From an uncultured Eubacteriales bacterium (lineage in GTDB: Bacteria > Bacillota > Clostridia > Lachnospirales > CAG-274): a DNA stretch of 54,028 bases. The notes under the pieces were generated by a model, which was not told the origin of the DNA, did no database searches, and worked only from the letters and a program-made list of their open reading frames with translations. Made by a program: the position numbers and the translations under genes. The stretch spans positions 1 to 54,028 of the forward strand of contig CAJKOJ010000004.1 of assembly GCA_905201505.1 (NCBI GenBank). The letters are read 5' to 3'. This document shows positions 8,462 through 16,805 of the stretch, in pieces; positions within the stretch are counted from its first letter, which is position 1, and each line of letters opens with the position of its first letter.

Positions 8462-9064
8462 TTAAAATTTAAATGTATTGCTCAATCCCAACCACTTCTG
8501 ATCCTTTTCACTTAAATTAAGAGGGGTTCCATCAGACATAGTATATCCGTCAGCTGATGCGGTCCCATTGTATTCACCCTTAACTTTACACCAGTCAATA
8601 CCTATTTCAGGGTCATTCCATGCAAGCCCGCCTTCATCGCCAGGGTGATAAAAGTCAGTACACTTATAGCAAAACTCAGCGATATCTGACAAAACCAAAA
8701 ATCCGTGTGCAAACCCCTCTGGTATATAAAACTGTTTTTTATTTTCCTCTGAAAGCTCTACGCCAAACCACTTTCCGTAAGTTTCAGACCCGCTCCTCAG
8801 ATCAACTGCCACATCAAAAACCTTACCCTTAACAACTCTCACTAGTTTGCCCTGAGGATATTCCTTCTGAAAATGCAGTCCTCTTAATACACCTTTTGTT
8901 GAACAAGATTGGTTATCCTGAACAAAAACCATATTAAGTCCTGCTTCCTCCATATCTTTTTGATTATATGTCTCCATAAAATAGCCTCTCTCATCGCCGT
9001 GGACTGTAGGCTCAATTACACATAACCCCTCTATAGAGCACCTTGTTACTTTTATCTGACCCAT
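8462..9064 (-). CDS. rfbC: dTDP-4-dehydrorhamnose 3,5-epimerase
   Basis: A protein of 200 residues, the usual length for RmlC. It converts dTDP-4-keto-6-deoxyglucose to dTDP-4-keto-L-rhamnose. The family motif GVLRGLHFQ (58-66) contains the catalytic His 64, and the cupin core with FAHGFLVLSD and the Tyr-containing strand around 133 follow. ATG 9064 is chosen because AGGAG lies 8 bases upstream; the GTG three codons earlier abuts that site. It begins 11 bases after the rmlD stop, as the last gene of the rmlABDC operon. Confidence 0.95.
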   Translation of the reverse strand: MGQIKVTRCSIEGLCVIEPTVHGDERGYFMETYNQKDMEEAGLNMVFVQDNQSCSTKGVLRGLHFQKEYPQGKLVRVVKGKVFDVAVDLRSGSETYGKWFGVELSEENKKQFYIPEGFAHGFLVLSDIAEFCYKCTDFYHPGDEGGLAWNDPEIGIDWCKVKGEYNGTASADGYTMSDGTPLNLSEKDQKWLGLSNTFKF

Positions 9065-9075
9065 TTTTAACACTC

Positions 9076-9954
9076 CTAAAATTCAATTTCCTTTAAATAT
9101 CTATTCAATGCATCCTGCCATTTTGGCAGCCTTTCAAATCCCATTTCACTGAGTTTATCTTTACTCATTCTGCTGTTAAAAGGTCTTTTCGCCTTTGATG
9201 CAGGATACTCAGCAGATGTCACAGGTATAACCTCAACATCTTTATATTCATACCTGCCCATTTCAACAGCTTGTTTAAATATTTCACAGGCAAAATCATA
9301 CCATGAGCAAATACCTTCATTAGTTGCATGATATATTCCGTACTTTTCTGTTTCAACCATATCCACAAGCAATCTTGCTAAGTCAAATGTATAGGTAGGC
9401 GAGCCTATCTGGTCATTTACAACAGTAATTTTATTATGTGTTTTACCAAGATTAAGCATAGTCTTTATAAAATTTTTACCGTTCTTTCCAAACACCCATG
9501 CAATTCTCACTATAAAGTATTTTTCAAGATTTTCCTTTACAGCACATTCACCTTCATACTTTGTCTGACCATACACATTAAGAGGGGCAAAATCCTTCTC
9601 GTCAGGCTCCCAAAAATTAGTTCCCTGACCGTTAAAAACATAGTCCGTACTTATATATATCATTTTTATATCAAGGTTTTTGCAGGCTTGTGCTATATTT
9701 TTAGTTCCATCAGCATTTACTTTTCTCACCTTTGGTACATTTTCCTCATCCTCAGCCAAGTCAACAGCTGTCCATGCAGCACAATGTATTACACCATCAG
9801 GACCAATCTCACCTATTACTTTATCAACCGAAGCCTTGTCTGTAATATCCATTTCATCAATATCCACACCTATAGCTTCGTGACCCCTCTTTTCAAGCTC
9901 ATTTACAACATCATATCCAAGCTGTCCTTTGACGCCTGTTACTAAAATCTTCAT
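9076..9954 (-). CDS. rfbD: dTDP-4-dehydrorhamnose reductase
   Basis: A 292-residue extended short-chain dehydrogenase. It has the N-terminal Rossmann motif TGVKGQLG, the STDYVF strand and the catalytic YGQTKYEGE (YxxxK). It makes the last step to dTDP-L-rhamnose using NAD(P)H. The start at 9954 is supported by GGAGG five bases upstream; a longer frame to 9975 covers that site. It sits between rmlB and rmlC in one operon. Confidence 0.95.
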   Translation of the reverse strand: MKILVTGVKGQLGYDVVNELEKRGHEAIGVDIDEMDITDKASVDKVIGEIGPDGVIHCAAWTAVDLAEDEENVPKVRKVNADGTKNIAQACKNLDIKMIYISTDYVFNGQGTNFWEPDEKDFAPLNVYGQTKYEGECAVKENLEKYFIVRIAWVFGKNGKNFIKTMLNLGKTHNKITVVNDQIGSPTYTFDLARLLVDMVETEKYGIYHATNEGICSWYDFACEIFKQAVEMGRYEYKDVEVIPVTSAEYPASKAKRPFNSRMSKDKLSEMGFERLPKWQDALNRYLKEIEF

Positions 9955-10050
9955 ACTAACCTCCAATGCACCCAATTTTTTATACTTTTAATACTGCTTC
10001 TAAAGTTATAAACATTTTTATGTGTCTTTTTAAACTTCTTATTTTGGCTT

Positions 10051-11070
10051 TTATCTGTTAAGGTACATTTTTTCATAATAGCTTTGATATTCCCCTGAAA
10101 TAATAGTCTCCCACCATTCTCTGTTGTCAAGGTACCATTTTATAGTTTTCTTAATACCATCTGCAAATTTAGTTTCAGGCAGCCAGCCAAGCTCATTGTG
10201 TATTTTAGTAGGGTCAATAGCATATCTCATATCGTGCCCTTTTCTATCAGCAACATAAGTTATAAGGCTTTCAGGCTTATTAAGCTCTTTACAAATAAGC
10301 TTTACAATATCAATGTTTGTCATTTCATTATGACCGCCTATATTATAAACCTCACCGACTTTTCCCTTGTGTATAATAAGGTCAATGGCCTTGCAGTGAT
10401 CCTCAACATAAAGCCAGTCTCTTACATTTTCACCTGTTCCATAAACAGGAAGCGGCTTATCATTTAAAGCATTTGCTATCATAAGTGGAATAAGCTTTTC
10501 CGGAAAATGATAAGGACCATAATTATTAGAACATCTTGAAATAGTTACAGGAAGTCCGTAAGTTCTATGATAAGCCAGCACAAGCAAGTCTGCTGATGCC
10601 TTTGATGCACTGTATGGACTTGATGTATGGATTGGTGTCTCTTCAGTGAAGAACAAATCAGGTCTGTCAAGAGGCAAATCACCGTAAACCTCATCTGTTG
10701 AAACCTGGTGATAACGTGTAATTCCATACTTTCTGCAAGCATCCATCATAACCTGAGTACCCATAATATTAGTCTCTAAAAATATTCCGGGATTTTCAAT
10801 TGAACGGTCAACATGGCTCTCAGCGGCAAAATTCACCACTATATCAGGTTTTTCCTCTTCAAAAAGTCTGAATACAGCTTCTCTGTCAGTAATACTTGCT
10901 TTAACAAACCTAAAGTTAGGATTGCTCATAACAGGTTCAAGTGTAGACAAATTTCCTGCATAAGTTAATGCATCAAGACATACAATTTTGTAATCACTGT
11001 ATTTATTAAGCATATAAAAAACAAAATTACTTCCTATAAAGCCGGCTCCTCCGGTAACTATAATTGTCAT
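10051..11070 (-). CDS. rfbB: dTDP-glucose 4,6-dehydratase
   Basis: A 339-residue SDR-family enzyme with the NAD-binding motif GGAGFIGSNF, the STDEVYGDL motif and catalytic YSASKAS. It catalyses the second step of dTDP-L-rhamnose synthesis. The start at ATG 11070 has AAGGAG 8 bases upstream; an upstream TTG in frame is too close to that site. It starts 23 bases after the rmlA stop. A gap of about 96 bp to rmlD has no obvious promoter or terminator, so read-through is likely. Confidence 0.96.
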   Translation of the reverse strand: MTIIVTGGAGFIGSNFVFYMLNKYSDYKIVCLDALTYAGNLSTLEPVMSNPNFRFVKASITDREAVFRLFEEEKPDIVVNFAAESHVDRSIENPGIFLETNIMGTQVMMDACRKYGITRYHQVSTDEVYGDLPLDRPDLFFTEETPIHTSSPYSASKASADLLVLAYHRTYGLPVTISRCSNNYGPYHFPEKLIPLMIANALNDKPLPVYGTGENVRDWLYVEDHCKAIDLIIHKGKVGEVYNIGGHNEMTNIDIVKLICKELNKPESLITYVADRKGHDMRYAIDPTKIHNELGWLPETKFADGIKKTIKWYLDNREWWETIISGEYQSYYEKMYLNR

Positions 11071-11093
11071 TTTCAAATCTCCTTATATCTTAA

Positions 11094-11972
11094 TTAATAT
11101 ATATATTTTCCGTCAGCAACATTTTTTAGATGCTGACCATAGGCAGACTTTCCATACATTTTAGCAGACTCCAAAAGCTTTTCCTTTGTTATCCAGCCAT
11201 TTCTGTAAGCAATTTCTTCAATAGCCGAAATCATTATTCCCTGCCTGTCCTCAATTACCTTTACAAATTCCGCAGCTTCATTTAAAGCATCTACAGTACC
11301 TGTATCAAGCCACGCAAATCCTCTTCCCAGTGTAACAACATCAAGAGTACCTTCTTCTAAATACATTTTATTTAAATCTGTAATTTCAAGTTCACCCCTT
11401 GCAGAAGGTTTAACCTTTTTAGCCTTTTCCACAACACTTCTATCATAGAAGTATAGACCTGTAACAGCATAGTTTGATTTAGGTTTTTCAGGCTTCTCCT
11501 CTAAAGAAACAGCACGTCCCTCTTTGTCAAACTCAACTATGCCAAATCTTTCCGGATCTTCAACATAATATCCGAAAACAGTAGCACCATTTTCCTTATT
11601 TGCGGCATTTTTAAGTATCTTACCAAATCCGCTTCCGTAAAATATATTATCTCCAAGAACCATTGCACAGCTGTCATCACCAATAAACTCTTCACCCAAA
11701 AGAAATGCCTGAGCTAATCCGTCAGGACTTGGCTGAACTTTATAACTTAAATTAATACCAAAATTAGACCCATCGCCTAAAAGCCTCTCAAAATTCGGCA
11801 AATCAGTAGGTGTTGATATTATTAGTATATCCTTTATTCCCGCCAGCATAAGTGTTGACAAAGGATAATATATCATAGGCTTGTCATATACAGGCAAAAG
11901 CTGCTTGCTTGTTACCATAGTCAAAGGGTATAATCTTGTACCAGACCCTCCTGCCAAAATAATTCCTTTCAT
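11094..11972 (-). CDS. rfbA: Glucose-1-phosphate thymidylyltransferase
   Basis: A 292-residue nucleotidyltransferase with the signature LAGGSGTRLYPLT at the N-terminus and the conserved VLGDNIFYG, EKP and LDTGT motifs. It joins dTTP and glucose-1-phosphate to start dTDP-rhamnose synthesis. The start is ATG 11972 with GAGGTGA upstream; the in-frame GTG at 11981 lies inside that site. It is the first gene of the rml operon, with a long structured leader and a promoter about 215 bases upstream. Confidence 0.96.
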   Translation of the reverse strand: MKGIILAGGSGTRLYPLTMVTSKQLLPVYDKPMIYYPLSTLMLAGIKDILIISTPTDLPNFERLLGDGSNFGINLSYKVQPSPDGLAQAFLLGEEFIGDDSCAMVLGDNIFYGSGFGKILKNAANKENGATVFGYYVEDPERFGIVEFDKEGRAVSLEEKPEKPKSNYAVTGLYFYDRSVVEKAKKVKPSARGELEITDLNKMYLEEGTLDVVTLGRGFAWLDTGTVDALNEAAEFVKVIEDRQGIMISAIEEIAYRNGWITKEKLLESAKMYGKSAYGQHLKNVADGKYIY

Positions 11973-12214
11973 AAAAATCACCTCTCAGATATTCATATAT
12001 TACTTCAAATCATCAAATTTTATAAACATTATTTTTTGCATCACTAAATGCTGATTATAACTCATCTAAAATTCAGCAGTTTGCTCATACTTTAAAAGAC
12101 AAGTTACTGAAATAGCAGTATGCCTTACAAAGCAAGGCAGTCACTTTCAGCATAATAATAGAAACTATATTCTGAAATATATTTTATTATAACATAATTC
12201 GCTTGATTATCCAA
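11973..12214 (-). promoter_or_regulatory. Promoter and long structured leader of the rml operon
   Basis: On the minus strand: TTGGAT (12209-12214), 17 bp, TATAAT (12186-12191) with an upstream TG (extended -10). The transcript would have a leader of about 200 bases. It can form a stem closed by CTGAAA/TTTCAG (12145-12150 with 12107-12112) containing an inner hairpin TGCCTT/AAGGCA (12121-12139), and a second hairpin TGCTGA/TCAGCA (12049-12078). No T-run follows either, so it is not a simple attenuator. No known aptamer is recognised. Confidence 0.55.
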
Positions 12215-12274
12215 CTATTTTTACACCTTTTATTCCTATCTTATAACCAACCGCAATTTTTATTTCAAATAAAC

Positions 12275-12310
12275 AAAAAAGGATGTTTTGAAATATTTCA
12301 AAACATCCTT
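12275..12310 (-). terminator. Terminator of yceD-rpmF
   Basis: A 32-bp perfect palindrome, aaggatgttttgaaat (12279-12294) and its complement (12295-12310), followed on the minus strand by a run of six Ts. It lies just after the rpmF stop codon. Confidence 0.85.
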
Positions 12311-12325
12311 ACTCTTATTATATAA

Positions 12326-12508
12326 TTAGTCTACAGCCACAATTGACTTCTTATTGTAAGAACCGCAGTTCTTGCATACTCTATGAGGCATCATAAGCTC
12401 ACCGCACTTGCTGCATGCAACTAAAGTTGGAGTAGCAATCTTCCAGCTCTGAGCCTTTCTCTTATCTCTCTTAGACTTAGACATCTTACCCTTAGGACAA
12501 ATTGACAT
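12326..12508 (-). CDS. rpmF: 50S ribosomal protein L32
   Basis: A 60-residue protein of the large ribosomal subunit. It has the L32 core SKSKRDKRKAQSWK and two CxxC pairs (CSKC at 33-36 and CKNC at 45-48), the zinc-binding form. The start is supported by AGGAGG. It follows yceD by 32 bases, the arrangement found across many bacteria, and ends at a strong terminator. Confidence 0.97.
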   Translation of the reverse strand: MSICPKGKMSKSKRDKRKAQSWKIATPTLVACSKCGELMMPHRVCKNCGSYNKKSIVAVD

Positions 12509-12540
12509 TTCTATACACCTCCTTGATTTTATAGTTCAAA

Positions 12541-13020
12541 TTAATCATCATTAAAAAGAGTCAACAACTTTTCAAATTGTGGATTAACATAACCCCTGTC
12601 ACAGCCACAATCGCCGTCATTTAAATTATGACCGCATTTAGGACATAAGCCCTTACAATCATCGGAACACAAAACCTGCATAGGCAGATTAAGCATAATG
12701 TTAGCTATGACAGCCGGTTTCAAATCAATCGTCTTATCTGAAAGCTCCCAAAACTCTTCTTCTGAGTCAGGTGTTTCTGAATACACCTCATTTAAGTCAA
12801 AATCAAGTTTGGTTTCAAAAGCACTAAGACATAAGTCACAATTCAAATTTAAAACCGTCTTAACCCTGCCTTCAACTACATAATCATTATCCCTGCGATA
12901 GATAACACCATCTACCTGTGCAGCAATATTCATCATATAGTCACCTCTTGGAAGCTCCAGTTTTTCATTAAAACTGAATTCTTCTCTTTTATCAGCAAGA
13001 TATTTAACATCAATAAGCAT
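12541..13020 (-). CDS. yceD: YceD family (DUF177) protein
   Basis: A 159-residue protein of the family encoded upstream of rpmF and linked by others to 23S rRNA or large-subunit assembly. Visible features are the LNLNCDLCLSAF motif (C80 and C83), the acidic middle, and the C-terminal cluster CSDDCKGLCPKCGHNLNDGDCGC that looks metal-binding. The start is supported by AGGAG. It is first in a yceD-rpmF operon driven by a consensus promoter. Its 5' leader can fold into two competing hairpins, one touching the ribosome binding site. Confidence 0.9.
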   Translation of the reverse strand: MLIDVKYLADKREEFSFNEKLELPRGDYMMNIAAQVDGVIYRRDNDYVVEGRVKTVLNLNCDLCLSAFETKLDFDLNEVYSETPDSEEEFWELSDKTIDLKPAVIANIMLNLPMQVLCSDDCKGLCPKCGHNLNDGDCGCDRGYVNPQFEKLLTLFNDD

Positions 13021-13027
13021 AATAACA

Positions 13028-13058
13028 CTCCTGTTCCGCAGGAATAGTCAGCCTATTC
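13028..13058 (-). promoter_or_regulatory. Competing hairpins in the yceD leader
   Basis: On the minus strand the upstream hairpin GGAATA/TATTCC (13040-13058) and the downstream hairpin TCCTG/CAGGA (13028-13042) share bases 13040-13042, so only one can form. The downstream one covers most of the AGGAG site of yceD. This could switch translation, but the stems are short. Confidence 0.4.
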
Positions 13059-13102
13059 CGTTAAGCCGAATAATAATATTACCCGACAACACATCAAATG
13101 AC

Positions 13103-13131
13103 ATTATATCATTACACTTATATTTTGTCAA
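13103..13131 (-). promoter_or_regulatory. Consensus promoter of yceD-rpmF
   Basis: On the minus strand: TTGACA (13126-13131), 17 bp, TATAAT (13103-13108). Both boxes are perfect. It is independent of the ackA-pta transcript upstream. Confidence 0.85.
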
Positions 13132-13226
13132 GTACTTTTTATGTGAATTTCAACCCTTTTCATATCTGCAATTCACATATTTTCATTTACATTAAAGCAG
13201 TAAATATTGTCTTTTTATGAATAAAA

Positions 13227-14417
13227 TTACTTTAACAATTCCATAGTATCCTGAGCAATCATTAATTCTTCATCAGTTGGAATGATGAATGTCTTAACTT
13301 TGCTGCCTTCACCTGTAAAGTCAATATCTTCACCGCGAAGCTTGTTCTTCTCAGAATCAATCTTTACACCAAGGCACTCAAGGTATTCACATATAGCAGC
13401 TCTGTGTCCGCCGTTGTTTTCACCAATACCTGCTGTAAATACAATAGCATCACATCCGCCAAGAGCAACATAATAAGCACCGATAAACTTAGCAATCTGG
13501 TATCTGAACATATCAAGTGCAAGTTTAGCTCTTTCATCGCCTTCATTCATAGCTGCTTCAGCATCTCTGAAATCGCTTGACTTGCCTGTAACACCAAGCA
13601 AACCTGACTTCTTATTCATAATAGTATCAATTTCATCAGGAGTTAAGTTTTCCTTCTTCATTAAGTAAGGAACGATAGCAGGGTCAATATCACCACATCT
13701 TGTACCCATTTCAAAGCCTGAAAGAGGGGTAAGACCCATAGTTGTATCAATAACCTTGCCATCCTTAACAGCAGCAATAGATGAACCGTTTCCTAAATGA
13801 CAAGTAATCACTTTACTGTGTTCAGGATTTCCAAGCATCTCAATAGCTCTCTTAGAAACATATCTGTGGCTTGTACCGTGGAAACCGTATCTTCTTACAT
13901 CATACTTCTCATAATATTCATAAGGAAGTGCATACATATAAGCCTTTGGAGGCATAGTCTGGTGGAAAGCAGTATCAAATACAGCAATATTAGGAACACC
14001 AGGCATTAACTTTTCACAAGCCTCAATACCCATAAGATTTGCAGGATTGTGTAAAGGACCTAAGTCAAAACACTTTCTTACAACATCCTTAACTTCTTCA
14101 GTCACTACGCAGGATTCTGTAAAGTACTTGCTTCCGTGAAGTACTCTGTGTCCAACACCGTTTATTTCACTAAGATCAGCAATAACACCGCACTCAGGAT
14201 CAACAAGCTTTTCCATAACAAGCTTGATAGCTTCGTCATGATTAGCCAAAGGCTGTTCAAACACAACCTTATCCTTGCCTGTAGGTCTGTGCTGAAGATT
14301 AGAACCCTCTATACCGATTCTTTCAACTAAACCTTTAGCTAAAACTTCATTGTTATCCATATTGTATAACTGATACTTTAAAGATGAACTACCGCAATTA
14401 ATAACTAAAATTTTCAT
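13227..14417 (-). CDS. ackA: Acetate kinase
   Basis: A 396-residue enzyme that converts acetyl phosphate and ADP to acetate and ATP. It shows the ASKHA signature NCGSSSLKYQ at the N-terminus, the HNPANLMGIEA motif, the VFDTAFHQTMP motif with the catalytic Asp, RRYGFHGTSH, and the late GIGENNG motif. The start is supported by AAGGAG. It begins 26 bases after pta, so the two form the acetate-producing branch of fermentation. Confidence 0.98.
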   Translation of the reverse strand: MKILVINCGSSSLKYQLYNMDNNEVLAKGLVERIGIEGSNLQHRPTGKDKVVFEQPLANHDEAIKLVMEKLVDPECGVIADLSEINGVGHRVLHGSKYFTESCVVTEEVKDVVRKCFDLGPLHNPANLMGIEACEKLMPGVPNIAVFDTAFHQTMPPKAYMYALPYEYYEKYDVRRYGFHGTSHRYVSKRAIEMLGNPEHSKVITCHLGNGSSIAAVKDGKVIDTTMGLTPLSGFEMGTRCGDIDPAIVPYLMKKENLTPDEIDTIMNKKSGLLGVTGKSSDFRDAEAAMNEGDERAKLALDMFRYQIAKFIGAYYVALGGCDAIVFTAGIGENNGGHRAAICEYLECLGVKIDSEKNKLRGEDIDFTGEGSKVKTFIIPTDEELMIAQDTMELLK

Positions 14418-14443
14418 TTATATTCTCCTTAATATAATACTTA

Positions 14444-15445
14444 TTACTTATCTGCCAACTGAGCCTGTACAGCAGTCATAGCAACTACACCTACAATATC
14501 CTCAGCAAAGCAGCCTCTTGAAAGATCATTTACAGGCATAGAAAGACCCTGTAAAACAGGACCGTAAGCTTCAGCCTTTGCTAATCTCTGAACTAACTTA
14601 TATCCAATATTTCCTGCTTCAAGGCTTGGGAATACAAGTGTATTAGCATGTCCTGCAACTTTGCTTTCAGGAGCCTTTAATGCACCAACCTCAGGTACTA
14701 AAGCAGCGTCAAGCTGTAACTCACCGTCAAGTTCAACTTCAGGAAATCTTTCCTTTGCAATTTTAACTGCCTCTGCAACCTTAGTAACATCATCATGCTT
14801 AGCACTTCCCATAGAAGAGTAAGAAAGCATTGCTACCTTAGGCTCACCGCCTGTAAACATTTTAAATGACTCAGCAGAAAGACCAGCGATTTCAGCAAGT
14901 TTTGCAGAATCAAGATCAGTATTAACCGCACAGTCAGCAAATACAAAAAGACCATTGTCACCAAATTCACAATCAGGCACTTCCATAAGGAAAAATCCTG
15001 AAACAGAACTGATACCTGGCTTAGTCTTTAATAACTGTAATGCAGGTCTTATAGTGTTACCTGTTGAATGGCAGGCACCTGAAACTGCACCGTCAGCGTC
15101 ACCGCACTTGCACATAAGGCATGCATAGTACATATAGTCCTTTGTCATCATTTCCTCAGCAGACTCAGGTGTAACTCCCTTTTTACTTCTTAACTCAACA
15201 AACTTGTCGATATACTTCTGTCTGTTAGGATCAGTAAATGGGTCAACAATAACAGCACCGCTAATGTCATAACCCTTGCTGTTTTCGGCAATTTCCTCAG
15301 GAGTACCGATAATTACAAGATTAGCAATACCCTCCTTTAAAATCTGCTCAGCAGCAGCAAATGTTCTTTTATCCATAGATTCAGGTAAAACAATAGTTTT
15401 CTTATCTGCCTTAGCTTTAGCTTTAAGGCTGTCCATAATACTCAT
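14444..15445 (-). CDS. pta: Phosphate acetyltransferase
   Basis: A 333-residue enzyme of the short (catalytic-domain-only) Pta type. It exchanges CoA and phosphate on acetyl groups, feeding AckA. Motifs include VLPESMDKRT, DGAVSGACHSTGNT, MLSYSSMGSAKHDDV and FPSLEAGNIGYK. The start is set at ATG 15445 because the frame's earlier codon is a TTG inside the AAGGAG ribosome binding site. It is the first gene of pta-ackA. Confidence 0.97.
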   Translation of the reverse strand: MSIMDSLKAKAKADKKTIVLPESMDKRTFAAAEQILKEGIANLVIIGTPEEIAENSKGYDISGAVIVDPFTDPNRQKYIDKFVELRSKKGVTPESAEEMMTKDYMYYACLMCKCGDADGAVSGACHSTGNTIRPALQLLKTKPGISSVSGFFLMEVPDCEFGDNGLFVFADCAVNTDLDSAKLAEIAGLSAESFKMFTGGEPKVAMLSYSSMGSAKHDDVTKVAEAVKIAKERFPEVELDGELQLDAALVPEVGALKAPESKVAGHANTLVFPSLEAGNIGYKLVQRLAKAEAYGPVLQGLSMPVNDLSRGCFAEDIVGVVAMTAVQAQLADK

Positions 15446-15499
15446 AATTTTTTCTCCTTTCAAAATTGAAATATAGAGTAAACACTCTTATCTAGCTTA

Positions 15500-15528
15500 A
15501 TTATAACCCCAATATCAAATTTTCACAA
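15500..15528 (-). promoter_or_regulatory. Promoter of pta-ackA
   Basis: On the minus strand: TTGTGA (15523-15528), 17 bp, TATAAT (15500-15505). It lies close to the tmcAL promoter, which points the other way with its start region about 20 bp beyond. Confidence 0.75.
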
Positions 15529-15546
15529 TATCTTTTTTGAAAAAAT

Positions 15547-15575
15547 TTGTATTTTTTTTTAAATTTTGCTATACT
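15547..15575 (+). promoter_or_regulatory. Promoter of tmcAL
   Basis: TTGTAT (15547-15552), 17 bp, TATACT (15570-15575) with an extended TG before the -10. It is divergent from the pta promoter. GGAGG follows 8 bases before the ATG at 15612. Confidence 0.7.
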
Positions 15576-15611
15576 AACCCTGTTACATAAATAAAAAACG
15601 GAGGTTTTAAT

Positions 15612-16757
15612 ATGGCAGCAGGTATCATTGCAGAATACAACCCCTTTCATAAAGGACATAAATACCACATTGAAAAAACTATAGAACACACAAAAAAAGA
15701 TATTGTTGCTATAATAAGCGGTAACTTTGTGCAGAGAGGCGAGCCTGCAATGCTTGATAAATATACCCGTACAAAAATGGCACTTTTAAACGGTGTATCG
15801 GTTGTTTTGGAACTGCCCGTGCAATATGCCACAGGTTCTGCTGATATTTTTGCAAAAGGAGCTGTAACTATACTTAACAGCAGCGGAATAATAGACGCAC
15901 TGTCATTTGGCAGTGAATCAGGTTCTGCTGATATGTTTAATGATATTGCCGAAGTCCTTAATAATGAACCTCCCGAATTTAGAAATTTGTTAAAAAACTA
16001 TCTTAACACAGGGCTTTCATATCCTTCAGCAAGAAACAAGACACTTGAGGATTTTTTAAATAAGCCTCTTGAATTTTTAAATAAACCTAATAATATTCTT
16101 GCACTGGAATATGTAAGGCAGCTTAAACTCTTAAACAGCAGTATTAAACCAATTACAGTAAAACGTCTTACATCAGATTACAACAGCACAGAACTAAGCG
16201 GGGAAATTTCGTCAGCTTCAGCTATAAGGACAGCATTGTTAAAAAATGATATGTCAGCTCTTTCATCTGTTCCTGAAAATTGTATAAAACTTATGCACGG
16301 CAAAAAGATACCTGTACTTGATGACTATTCAGATATACTCTCCTATTTGCTTTGCACTGTACCGCCAAAAGAACTTGCTTTTTATGCCGATATTACAGAA
16401 GGTCTTGAAAACCGAATATTAAATACAGACTTCAAAACTATAAGCGAGCTTATATCCAAAACAAAAACAAAACGCTATACTTATTCTAAGATTCAGAAAG
16501 CAATACTTCATATTATTTTATCCATTACAAAAGAGAAACAGCAAAAAGCACCTGAATATATAAGAGTACTTGGCTTCAGGAAGGATAAAAAGCACTTAAT
16601 TTCAGAAATGGCCAAAAAAGCCTCATTGCCTGTTATTACAAATGTTAAAGGCAATGAAAGTCTTTTGCAAAAAGAAATACTTTCATCTGATATATACAAT
16701 ATCCTTATTGACAACAAAAAGGGCACTGAATATACAACCCCTATTGTAATTGTATAA
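15612..16757 (+). CDS. tmcAL: tRNA(Met) cytidine acetate ligase
   Basis: A 381-residue nucleotidyltransferase-family protein (formerly YlbM). It activates acetate with ATP and forms N4-acetylcytidine at the wobble position of elongator tRNA-Met. Motifs are IIAEYNPFHKGH (HxGH, residues 5-16), SGNFVQRGEPA and FGSESG. The family's usual length is about 400. It is transcribed divergently from pta-ackA, a fitting neighbourhood for an acetate-using enzyme, and ends at a bidirectional terminator shared with the amidase gene. Confidence 0.95.
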   Translation: MAAGIIAEYNPFHKGHKYHIEKTIEHTKKDIVAIISGNFVQRGEPAMLDKYTRTKMALLNGVSVVLELPVQYATGSADIFAKGAVTILNSSGIIDALSFGSESGSADMFNDIAEVLNNEPPEFRNLLKNYLNTGLSYPSARNKTLEDFLNKPLEFLNKPNNILALEYVRQLKLLNSSIKPITVKRLTSDYNSTELSGEISSASAIRTALLKNDMSALSSVPENCIKLMHGKKIPVLDDYSDILSYLLCTVPPKELAFYADITEGLENRILNTDFKTISELISKTKTKRYTYSKIQKAILHIILSITKEKQQKAPEYIRVLGFRKDKKHLISEMAKKASLPVITNVKGNESLLQKEILSSDIYNILIDNKKGTEYTTPIVIV

Positions 16758-16763
16758 CACCGC

Positions 16764-16790
16764 AAAAAAGTACCTTATAGGTACTTTTTT
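16764..16790. terminator. Bidirectional terminator between tmcAL and amidase
   Basis: Arms aaaaaagtacc (16764-16774) and ggtactttttt (16780-16790). A T-run follows the stem on the plus strand and, by symmetry, on the minus strand. It lies between two converging genes. Confidence 0.85.
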
Positions 16791-16805
16791 TAACAAAAAA
16801 TATTT

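Noticed and set aside
9436..9945. 169-codon plus-strand frame opposite rfbD
   Set aside because: Fully antisense to a well-conserved gene, no ribosome binding site; a shadow frame.
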